NCBI RefSeq assembly: GCF_900240945.1
Contig: NZ_OESG01000013.1
Coordinates: forward strand, 248,001-312,000
Length of the DNA stretch: 64,000 nucleotides
Direction of reading: 5' to 3'
From: Mycobacterium sp. 3519A
Lineage (GTDB): Bacteria > Actinomycetota > Actinomycetes > Mycobacteriales > Mycobacteriaceae
This document shows positions 36,251 through 43,406 of the stretch, piece after piece. The stretch's first letter is position 1, and the number at the start of each line of letters is the position of its first letter. Made by a program: the position numbers and the translations under genes. The notes under the pieces are model-generated. The model did not search any database. It was not told the DNA's origin and worked only from the letters and a program-made list of their open reading frames with translations.

Positions 36251-37126
36251 TCATGCCAGACCCCGCCGTGAGATGCCTTGCGGGAACAGCAGGAGCGCGA
36301 CGAACAGCACGCCGAAGACCACCAGCAGGGTGTAGTCGGCGCCGACATAGGTGGTGGTCAACGACTGCAGCACGCCGAGGAACAGACCGGCGGCCATCAC
36401 CCCGAGCGCCGAGCCGAGCCCGGCGAGCACCACGACGAAGAACGCGAAGAGGGTGTAGCGCAGGCCGACCTCGGGGGTCATGGCGTAGATGGCGCCCAGC
36501 AGCGCACCGGCCATCGCGGTGAGGCCGACGTAGAGGGCGTAGACCAGGCTGCTGATCCGCTTGACGTCGATGCCCATCAGCCCGGCGTTTTCTTTGCTCT
36601 GGGCGGTGGCCCGGATGGCGAGACCGGTGCGGGTGTAGAAGAGGAACGCCAAAAACAGGCCGGTGGCGATGACGGCGAAGGCGAAGCCGGCGACCCGGAT
36701 GGCGGGTGCGGTGATGCCGAGCAGCGAGACGTTGCCGGAGAAGAACTCGGTGTGCACGGTACGGGGCGTGTAGCCGAACGCGGTGAGCAGGCCGCCGCGG
36801 ATGAGGGTGGCCAGGCCGAAGGTGAAGGCCAGCCCCATCAGCGCGGGCAGGGCGTACTTGCTGGTCCGGACCCGGTAGATCAGCGGTGCGATGAGCCAGC
36901 CGACGATCCCGAAGACGATGAAGATGACGGGGAGCAGCAGGAACGCGTCGACGCCCAGCGCGTCGCTGGCCACGACGGCGGCGAACGCGCCGATGACCAC
37001 CCACATGCCGACGGCGAGGTCGACGACGTCGAGGACACCGAACGACAGCGAGAAGCCGATGCTGATGGCGACGTACAGACCGCCGATGAGAATTCCCCCG
37101 ACAAGCGCTTGCGCGAGTTCGGTCAC
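36251..37126 (-). CDS. livH: Branched-chain amino acid ABC permease, LivH type
   Basis: A 291-residue permease opening Leu-Val-Gly-Gly-Ile-Leu-Ile-Gly-Gly-Leu-Tyr-Val-Ala-Ile-Ser-Ile-Gly-Phe, the LivH N-terminal signature, with Ala-Thr-Ala-Gln-Ser-Lys-Glu-Asn-Ala near residue 180 and Ala-Gly-Leu-Gly-Ser near 240. First gene of the operon livH-livM-livG-livF-binding protein. GTG start. About 190 bp separate it from the divergent patatin gene, where the promoters should lie. Confidence 0.9.
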   Translation of the reverse strand: MTELAQALVGGILIGGLYVAISIGFSLSFGVLDVVDLAVGMWVVIGAFAAVVASDALGVDAFLLLPVIFIVFGIVGWLIAPLIYRVRTSKYALPALMGLAFTFGLATLIRGGLLTAFGYTPRTVHTEFFSGNVSLLGITAPAIRVAGFAFAVIATGLFLAFLFYTRTGLAIRATAQSKENAGLMGIDVKRISSLVYALYVGLTAMAGALLGAIYAMTPEVGLRYTLFAFFVVVLAGLGSALGVMAAGLFLGVLQSLTTTYVGADYTLLVVFGVLFVALLLFPQGISRRGLA

Positions 37127-37316
37127 TGCATCCTCTCGGCTGAGCGGTCAGACTGCTCGGAGCGTGTCCGGGCCGTGAGCGTAAAAACCATAAAACAATC
37201 GATATGGACGCGGACGACTTTCGAGGTCACGGTTCCGCATCCCACGTCGCGAAAGTTTGCTGGTGGCTCCGTTGAAAACGCGTGTCGAGTAACGACATTG
37301 GGTAGAGGGTTGACGG

Positions 37317-38288
37317 ATGAAGGCGACACCCCAAGCGGATCTGGTGTGTGAAGGCGGCGGCGTGCGGGGCATCGGCTTGGTTGGTGCGGTGCATGCGCTG
37401 GTGGCGGCGGGATATGGGTTTCCGCGGGTCGCTGGATCGAGTGCGGGTGCGGTTGTCGCCTCGATGGTGGCCGCGCTGCAGGCGGCGGGCGAACCGCTGT
37501 CGCGACTCGACGAACTGGCGCAGAGTATCGACTATTCGAAGTTCGCCGACCCGACGTTGCTCGCGCGGATACCGATCGTGGGCCCGGCGCTGTCACTCGT
37601 GGCGAAGGATGGGCTGTACAAGGGTGACTACCTGGAGAAGTTGCTGACCGGGCTGCTCGGCGATCTCGGGGTGCACACGTTCGGTGATTTGCGCACCGGC
37701 GAGCAGGCGCCGCAGTATGCGTGGTCGCTGGTGGTCACCGCCAGTGATTTGTCGCGGCGCAGGTTGGTCCGCATTCCGTGGGATTTGCCGAATTACGGTG
37801 TGGATCCTGATGAGTTCTCAGTACCGAAGGCGGTGCGGGCCTCGTCGGCGGTGCCGTTCGCGTTCGAACCGGTGCGGGTCAGCGGTGCGACGTGGGTGGA
37901 CGGTGGACTGTTGTCGAATTTTCCGGTGCAGTTGTTCGACAGCGGCAACGCGCCGCGGTGGCCGACATTCGGCATCCGACTGTCCGCGCCGCCGGGAATG
38001 CCGCCGACGCATCAGATCCGGGGTCCGCTGTCGCTGGCGTTCGGCGCGCTGGAGACGCTGATCAGCGATCAGGATGCGGCCTATGTCGATGACCCGTGCA
38101 CGGTTCGACGCACCATCTTCGTTCCCGCCGAGTCGGTCGGATCGCTCGATTTCGACATCAGTGCGCACGAGCGCGATGCGCTGTACAACCGCGGGGTGCA
38201 GGCGGCCCAAGATTTCTTGGCGTCCTGGAACTACGCCGAATACCTGCGGGCGTGCCGCGGCGGGCCCGCGCCCGAAACTGACGTGTGA
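37317..38288 (+). CDS. Patatin-like phospholipase
   Basis: A 323-residue protein with the oxyanion loop Gly-Gly-Gly-Val-Arg-Gly-Ile-Gly near residue 12, nucleophile Gly-Ser-Ser-Ala-Gly near residue 41, and catalytic Asp-Gly-Gly in Trp-Val-Asp-Gly-Gly-Leu-Leu-Ser-Asn-Phe-Pro near 198. It would hydrolyse lipid acyl esters. There is no signal peptide. It is convergent with mksF, separated by 12 bp. Not part of a visible cyclic-nucleotide defence operon, so a lipid-metabolism role is more likely. Confidence 0.85.
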   Translation: MKATPQADLVCEGGGVRGIGLVGAVHALVAAGYGFPRVAGSSAGAVVASMVAALQAAGEPLSRLDELAQSIDYSKFADPTLLARIPIVGPALSLVAKDGLYKGDYLEKLLTGLLGDLGVHTFGDLRTGEQAPQYAWSLVVTASDLSRRRLVRIPWDLPNYGVDPDEFSVPKAVRASSAVPFAFEPVRVSGATWVDGGLLSNFPVQLFDSGNAPRWPTFGIRLSAPPGMPPTHQIRGPLSLAFGALETLISDQDAAYVDDPCTVRRTIFVPAESVGSLDFDISAHERDALYNRGVQAAQDFLASWNYAEYLRACRGGPAPETDV

Positions 38289-38300
38289 CGGCTTCGGTGG

Positions 38301-39755
38301 TCAGGTGGCGGCGCCGACGAGGGTGGTGATCGGTTCGGTGAAAGTCAAACGCGGCACGGCGATTTCGCGGTCGCGGCCGTCGAGGGATCGAAAGCGGACG
38401 GTGGTGGACCCTGTGTCTTTGTCGGGGATCGGGGATTGTGGCTGCTTGAGCGCCCACGACCACAGCACGATGACGTGACCGAGATAGGCGGTGTCGAGCA
38501 TGGCGACGGCGTCGGGCAGCGAGACGGGCCCGGCGGTGATGGCGTGGTTGAGCATGTCGGACATGGCGGGGGCGTCGACCTGGGTGGTGAGGGCGGCGAA
38601 GCTGGTGAGGTCGACCTCGGTGTTGCCGGGTGTGGCGGGTTTGGGGTTGGACAGGTCGCCGATCCGGAAGCCAAGGGCGCCAATGGAACTGATGTTGTGG
38701 CGGGCGAGGGGGACGTCGATGTCGAGGCGGGAATCGGTGAAGGAGGACTTGAGTAGGGCGCGGGCGGCGGTGATGGCGTCGTTGAGTTGGCGGGCGACGC
38801 CGCGGCTCTGCTCCATGGTGCCGAAGGCGGTGAAGCGTTTGACGCGTTGGGCGCAGCGCTGCTGGATGCGTTCGACTTCGTCGATCTGGTGGCCGACGAG
38901 TTCGAAGAATCCGGCCATCACTTTGCGCAGTGCTGGGTCGAGGGCGGGCAGGGCTTCGGCGACGGCCGCGACGTCGGCCTCGAACTCGGCGCGTTGGTCG
39001 GGGTCGTTGATCATCCGTAGGAAGGCGCGGTGGGAGTCGCGACCCTGGGAGTCCCAGGCGGCCTGGTAGTCGGTGTACATCTGGCGCTGGCGGTCGCGGT
39101 ATTCGGTGTTGGAGTCAATGGGCTCGTCGAGGGCGGCGGTGGCCTGTTCGATCATGGTGCCGTACTGGCCGATGTCGGTGATGAGGCGTTCCATCTGCAG
39201 GGCGATGGCGCGGGCCTCGTCGTAACAGTCCGTCACGTCGGGCTGCGGGCGTTGGCCGGCATCGAGCGCGTCGAGTTCCTCATGGAGAGAAGCGATTTCG
39301 GCTTCGATGTGTTTGCGGATGCGGGCGGGATCATGGTCGACTTTGACGGCGACCTGTTTGAGGCGGGCGGCGATGCCGGTGATGGAGCCGCCGGTGGCGA
39401 TGGTGTCCTGGCGGCGCATGGTTCTTAGGAAGTCAAGGGCCCGGCGGGCGTCCTGGGTGAGGTAGCAGACGTTCTGGTCGTGGCGTTCATCGACGATGCG
39501 GTGCAGCCAGCCCTGCGCAGCCCAGGACTTGATGAGCGCGAGGCCGGACTGGGGGTCGTCGAGGTCGGCGAGGTCGCGTTCCAGGCGCACGACGAGTTCG
39601 GTCTCGGGCAGCGCCCCGTCAGCAAGGTGGCGCTCCATGAGCGTCGCGTAGAGGTTGAGATTGGTGGCGGACAGCAGCCGGATCGCAGGAGAGCCTTGCA
39701 GGTCGCGGTTGAGCTCGAGCAGGTCCACCGCCGATACCGCGCTGTTCTCGTCCAC
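38301..39755 (-). CDS. mksF: MksF/JetA (DUF3375) kleisin-like condensin subunit
   Basis: A 484-residue protein. Leu-Asn-Arg-Asp-Leu-Gln-Gly-Ser-Pro-Ala-Ile-Arg-Leu-Leu-Ser-Ala-Thr-Asn near the start and Leu-Thr-Gln-Asp-Ala-Arg-Arg-Ala-Leu-Asp-Phe-Leu are DUF3375 hallmarks; the middle is coiled coil. It is the kleisin of MksBEF(G)/Wadjet. GTG 39755 is preferred: GAGGAACAG lies upstream and the length matches the family, whereas upstream ATGs fall in or before the promoter element. It is separated from mksE by about 7 kb of unrelated genes. Confidence 0.85.
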   Translation of the reverse strand: MDENSAVSAVDLLELNRDLQGSPAIRLLSATNLNLYATLMERHLADGALPETELVVRLERDLADLDDPQSGLALIKSWAAQGWLHRIVDERHDQNVCYLTQDARRALDFLRTMRRQDTIATGGSITGIAARLKQVAVKVDHDPARIRKHIEAEIASLHEELDALDAGQRPQPDVTDCYDEARAIALQMERLITDIGQYGTMIEQATAALDEPIDSNTEYRDRQRQMYTDYQAAWDSQGRDSHRAFLRMINDPDQRAEFEADVAAVAEALPALDPALRKVMAGFFELVGHQIDEVERIQQRCAQRVKRFTAFGTMEQSRGVARQLNDAITAARALLKSSFTDSRLDIDVPLARHNISSIGALGFRIGDLSNPKPATPGNTEVDLTSFAALTTQVDAPAMSDMLNHAITAGPVSLPDAVAMLDTAYLGHVIVLWSWALKQPQSPIPDKDTGSTTVRFRSLDGRDREIAVPRLTFTEPITTLVGAAT

Positions 39756-39787
39756 CTGTTCCTCTATCGAGTTGGGTACCTCCGGAG

Positions 39788-39842
39788 GCCCCAACATAGG
39801 GCACCGGGCCGACAGATCCGGCGCGCCACTAGGCCGTGTCGA
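39788..39842 (-). promoter_or_regulatory. mks-type promoter element upstream of mksF
   Basis: Minus strand: CGACACGGCC, then GATCTGTCGGCCC, then CCTATGTTGGGG. TATGTT (39798-39793) is a plausible -10; transcription would start near 39786, about 31 bases before the GTG. Same order and spacing as at mksB and mksE. Confidence 0.65.
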
Positions 39843-39985
39843 GGTTCGGTTTCGGAGACAGGGGACCAGTGTGAAACACGAGGTGAATGAGGCGAATGGA
39901 TAGGAGTCGGCGCGGGTCGAGCGATGCTCGCGGTTTACGGTGAATCGGCTGCGCGGATCAGTGACGACGAAACTGGAGCGACGGT

Positions 39986-40480
39986 ATGCGGCACGGATGT
40001 CGGATAGTGATGGCGGCGGGGGTGATGGCACTGGCGGCGTGTTCGTCGCAGTCTGCAACGACCTCGCCGCCATCCGAGTCGCACTCGTGGTTGTCGGCGT
40101 CGAGCGGTAGCGCAGCGCCAGGTTCCCCGACGTGGGGCAGCGCACAGGTCACGGTCGACGGCCACGCGCATGACATCACGGGCGTCAGGTGTAGGAGCAA
40201 GGAGGGGTCGGTGATCATCGACATTGGCGACGACAACCTAAGCACCGGCGCCATGGTGACCGAAGGCCGCGCGCCGAGGGTGGAAGTGGTGTCGATCGAC
40301 AAGTCCATCGGGGGCGGGAAATCGAACCTCTACTTGGTTTCCAAGTTGGATGAAGCCACGGCGCAGAAGAACGGAAACAGCTACACCATCTGCGGCCAGG
40401 TGGATGACGTGGACGCTGCTGCGGACTCCACCAAACCGGTGACGAGGCCGTTCGAGATGAAGTTCAGTTGCCCTTGGTAG
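39986..40480 (+). CDS. LpqH-family (19-kDa antigen-like) lipoprotein
   Basis: A 164-residue lipoprotein with lipobox Leu-Ala-Ala-Cys at ~16-19, a Ser-rich linker, then Val-Thr-Val-Asp-Gly, a Val-Arg-Cys segment, and Tyr-Thr-Ile-Cys-Gly, the pattern of the mycobacterial 19-kDa lipoprotein family (PF05481), including the conserved cysteine pair. Found on the cell surface; some members modulate host immunity, but no enzymatic role is known. GGAGCG precedes the ATG. Confidence 0.8.
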   Translation: MRHGCRIVMAAGVMALAACSSQSATTSPPSESHSWLSASSGSAAPGSPTWGSAQVTVDGHAHDITGVRCRSKEGSVIIDIGDDNLSTGAMVTEGRAPRVEVVSIDKSIGGGKSNLYLVSKLDEATAQKNGNSYTICGQVDDVDAAADSTKPVTRPFEMKFSCPW

Positions 40481-40487
40481 GCGTTCG

Positions 40488-41768
40488 TCAGCGAGTCAGC
40501 TGAGCCACGGCGTTGTACCCCTCGCGCGCTGCGCCCAGCGTCCTCTTCAAGTCCGCTTGACGAAATGCGCGATGCCTGCGATCGATCAGCCCTGCAACGC
40601 CCGGGACGCGCAGGCGCGCTGTTTCACGCACATAATTCGGAAGGAACCGAAGCAGCGGCGCGTTACGCCACAGCCCGACGGGTGGAAATCCGGCCTTGGC
40701 ATAGGAGCCGGGCGCATAGAACGCCGCGTGCCCCAGATTGAACCGGTAGTTCAGTTCGGCTTTGATCTTGGCCAGACCGGTCGCCTCCGCGGGGGGACGA
40801 TAGACGTCCATGAACGAGTGGCACAGCGTGCGCGAGTCCTCGTCGTCCTTCGTGCGTTGGGCTAGCGCCAGAAGTCGCATCGCGCGGAAACCCTCGGCTA
40901 CCGTCTCCGGATAGAACGGCGTTTCGACTCCCATGATGTGTCCCACGTAGCGCCAAAAATGCAGCACGGCAACCAAATCGGCGTCACTCGTGCGGTAACC
41001 GAGGCGCTTGAGGTCCTGACCGGCGAGGAATGATCCGGCCATCAGGGTGCTGAACATGTTGAATTGACTGATCGGCACGCCGAGGCGGGGACGATCCCAC
41101 TCCGGATGCGGGAGAATCCGCTGGCGGATCATGCAGTGCAACAGGCGTACTCGAAGGGCGGTGGTGAATCCGTCATTGCCGCGTCGCAGCCCGTCAATCT
41201 CGCCGATGTCGGTCCAGAACTTACATGTCTCCCAAAACCGATGCAGCGCAGAGTTTCCGGTGTATGCGCCGGTGAGAATCAGCGGCTTGGTCACCGAAGG
41301 CGTGCGATAACCCAGAAAGGTCGTCATGCCGAAATAGGGGTACAGCTCCTTGCCGTAACGGCGGAACACCTCGGCTCCGTAGTCAACAAGTTCCCAGTCC
41401 AGCCAGTCCGGTTCGGTGGTGATCTGGTCGAACAACGCTCGAAGTTGGCTCGAGGCATTCGGCACTGCATCGATGCCGTCGTTCAGCGCTAGGTAGAACT
41501 CTTCACGCGCTGTGCGTACCGAACCCCGGGCGACAGCGTCGGCGTACCACGCATCGCCGAGTCGGTCGCCCTGGTCCAACGATCTGCCCATCGCCGCGAC
41601 CGTGTCCGACGGCAGTGTGACGTCGGTGCCCGCGATCTCCGTGAGCTTGCGGGTCAAGGCGTGACCGCGGGCGGAGCTTTCCTCCTCAAAGAAGACGAAC
41701 TCCGTCGGGATGGCCGACTGGTCGTCAGCGCCCGGGGAGGGGTTCGGGTGATTGTCGGTTTGAAACAT
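40488..41768 (-). CDS. DUF2236/MpaB-type (latex-clearing-protein-like) oxygenase
   Basis: A 426-residue helical protein. Thr-Ala-Leu-Arg-Val-Arg-Leu-Leu-His-Cys-Met-Ile-Arg (residue ~200) contains the conserved Arg and the haem-ligand His of the Lcp/MpaB family, and Phe-Trp-Arg-Tyr-Val-Gly-His-Ile-Met-Gly-Val (~280) is the second hallmark. Members bind haem b and act as oxygenases. A TetR gene lies upstream on the same strand, with a 20-bp palindrome between the two, so the gene is probably controlled by it. Confidence 0.8.
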   Translation of the reverse strand: MFQTDNHPNPSPGADDQSAIPTEFVFFEEESSARGHALTRKLTEIAGTDVTLPSDTVAAMGRSLDQGDRLGDAWYADAVARGSVRTAREEFYLALNDGIDAVPNASSQLRALFDQITTEPDWLDWELVDYGAEVFRRYGKELYPYFGMTTFLGYRTPSVTKPLILTGAYTGNSALHRFWETCKFWTDIGEIDGLRRGNDGFTTALRVRLLHCMIRQRILPHPEWDRPRLGVPISQFNMFSTLMAGSFLAGQDLKRLGYRTSDADLVAVLHFWRYVGHIMGVETPFYPETVAEGFRAMRLLALAQRTKDDEDSRTLCHSFMDVYRPPAEATGLAKIKAELNYRFNLGHAAFYAPGSYAKAGFPPVGLWRNAPLLRFLPNYVRETARLRVPGVAGLIDRRHRAFRQADLKRTLGAAREGYNAVAQLTR

Positions 41769-41858
41769 CGCTGCTCCGTCTGTCCGGATGGGAAGGCCGC
41801 CGCATTAGTCGCCCGCGGCTGCCCCCCGACCCTCGGTTCGTCGACCATATCTGTTCGC

Positions 41859-41878
41859 TTGCTTGCGCGCAAGCAAGG
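41859..41878. promoter_or_regulatory. 20-bp perfect palindrome, likely TetR operator
   Basis: CTTGCTTGCGCGCAAGCAAG is its own reverse complement. It stands 90 bases upstream of the DUF2236 start and downstream of the TetR stop, so the regulated promoter would be that of the oxygenase. Confidence 0.6.
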
Positions 41879-41934
41879 AGCGAGGAATGCCGAGTGACCT
41901 GGCTGGTTAGGGCTTGACGACTTGGTGAGGCGGC

Positions 41935-42558
41935 TCAGCCAGATTTTGCGGTCAATCCTGAAATTGCGAGACGCGCCGCGTCGTCGGCGACCTGATCGAC
42001 CGTCAGGTGTGTGCGTTCGCCGTCGTACCACTCAGTCGTCCCGTTGCACATCCCGATGATCAAGAGTGCTTGCGAGATCGGCGGCGCGGACACGAAGATC
42101 CCGGCATCCTGGCCGGCTTCGATGACCCGAGCGGTCCGCTGGACATAACTCCACATGCCGTCACGCAGAGCCTGTGCTCGCGGTCCGGTCAGCTTGTCCA
42201 ATTCCTTGAACTGCACGCGGAAAATGTCGACCCGCGACAGGACGACGCGGACGTGGTTGGCGATGATGCGCGCCAATTTGACGTCAGGAGGTAGGTCGGC
42301 GTCGAAGAGCGACTGCGATGATTCCGTCATTGCGGCGCCGGCTTGTGCAATCAGCTCGTAGAGGATCTCTTCCTTCGCGGGGAAGTAGTGGTAGACCGCC
42401 TGACGTCGGAAGTTCAATTCGAGCGCGATTTGATTGAGGTTCGTCTCCCGAAAGCCGCGCTCCGAGAACAGCTTCGTGGCGGTACGCAGGATCGCATCCC
42501 GACGGTTTTCGTCCTTGTGGGTCACGGGTCGCGAAGTCTTGGCGTCTCCAGCTGCCAC
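41935..42558 (-). CDS. TetR-family regulator
   Basis: A 207-residue regulator. The N-terminal HTH reads Ile-Leu-Arg-Thr-Ala-Thr-Lys-Leu-Phe-Ser-Glu-Arg-Gly-Phe-Arg-Glu-Thr, then Gln-Ala-Val-Tyr-His-Tyr-Phe-Pro-Ala-Lys-Glu-Glu-Ile-Leu. The C-terminal half resembles the ligand domain of KstR2-type regulators, which respond to acyl-CoA. Its gene precedes the DUF2236 oxygenase on the same strand. It is divergent from the DsbA-like gene, 71 bp away. Confidence 0.85.
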   Translation of the reverse strand: MAAGDAKTSRPVTHKDENRRDAILRTATKLFSERGFRETNLNQIALELNFRRQAVYHYFPAKEEILYELIAQAGAAMTESSQSLFDADLPPDVKLARIIANHVRVVLSRVDIFRVQFKELDKLTGPRAQALRDGMWSYVQRTARVIEAGQDAGIFVSAPPISQALLIIGMCNGTTEWYDGERTHLTVDQVADDAARLAISGLTAKSG

Positions 42559-42629
42559 AACGCTTCCTTCCGCTGCCCGGGCCGATCACGTTACGCGGCT
42601 GGTGGGCCACTCCCACAGGAACCCACGCC

Positions 42630-43298
42630 ATGATGGAAGTGATGAACCGGACCATGGTTGCCCTCGCGGCGGTCCTGGGCGTGGTCGTGGCACTGCTGAT
42701 GTGTGGATCGATCACTGCAGTGGCCCACGCGGCCGCTGCGGCACCGGCAGGCGATGCGCTCTCGATCGGCGACGCGGACGCGCTCGGGCAGATCGATCTG
42801 TACGTGGATCCGATGTGCCCGTTCAGCGGGAAGATGGTGCGCGCCAAGGGCGACGAAATCGGTAAGCGTGTCGATGCCGGCACGTTGCACGTCAGCCTGC
42901 GATTCGTGGACTACCTCGACAAGTACTCGGCCAGCGGCACCTACGACAGCCGGGCGATCTACGCGGCGTTCGTGGTGGCCGATCAGGCGCGGTCGAGCGA
43001 CGTCGCGTGGCGCTTCGTCCGCCAGATCTTCTCGGCCGAGCATCAGCCGAAAGAGGGCGGCCCGACGGATCTGGACAACAACCAGCTCGCCGGGGTGGCC
43101 AACGACGTCGGCGCACCTCAGTCGGCCCAAGATCTCATCAGGGTGGGCCTGCCGATCGGGTTCGACCCGCATGCGATCGCGGTCAACAACCTCGCGCTGC
43201 TGCGCCAGTTTCCCGATCCCGGTGTGCCGACCGTCGTGATCAATGGTCAGCCCGTCGACGGGCAATCGGAGTGGCTCCGCCAGCTGCCGGCGGTGTAA
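42630..43298 (+). CDS. Exported DsbA-like thioredoxin-fold protein with a single active-site Cys
   Basis: About 222 residues with a signal peptide ending near Ala-His-Ala-Ala-Ala. The active-site region reads Asp-Pro-Met-Cys-Pro-Phe-Ser, so the second Cys of the CxxC motif is Ser. The cis-Pro loop Gly-Val-Pro-Thr-Val-Val-Ile is intact. Related mycobacterial exported DsbA-like proteins are thought to assist disulfide handling in the envelope; one cysteine would suit isomerase, reductase or binding roles rather than oxidation. Starts at 42630 or 42642 are both possible. Confidence 0.75.
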   Translation: MMEVMNRTMVALAAVLGVVVALLMCGSITAVAHAAAAAPAGDALSIGDADALGQIDLYVDPMCPFSGKMVRAKGDEIGKRVDAGTLHVSLRFVDYLDKYSASGTYDSRAIYAAFVVADQARSSDVAWRFVRQIFSAEHQPKEGGPTDLDNNQLAGVANDVGAPQSAQDLIRVGLPIGFDPHAIAVNNLALLRQFPDPGVPTVVINGQPVDGQSEWLRQLPAV

Positions 43299-43303
43299 CG
43301 CAA

Positions 43304-43316
43304 TTAGGTAAGCTAA
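43304..43316. promoter_or_regulatory. TTAG-N5-CTAA inverted repeat, weak IdeR-like site
   Basis: TTAGGTAAGCTAA lies ~90 bases before the MFS gene. It resembles the mycobacterial iron box but is one base short and lacks the right outer arm. Confidence 0.2.
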
Positions 43317-43406
43317 CGATCTCACTGTCGAGACGGGTTACCGGTCCACAGAATGGCTACACGGGACCGGACTGCCATTCGATATCGAGCGAGGACATAC
43401 CAAACC

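Noticed and set aside
37317..38288. Patatin gene as effector of a cyclic-nucleotide (CBASS) defence system
   Set aside because: No nucleotidyltransferase of the CD-NTase type or other CBASS gene is adjacent; the nearest nucleotidyltransferase is 26 kb away in the lanthipeptide cluster.
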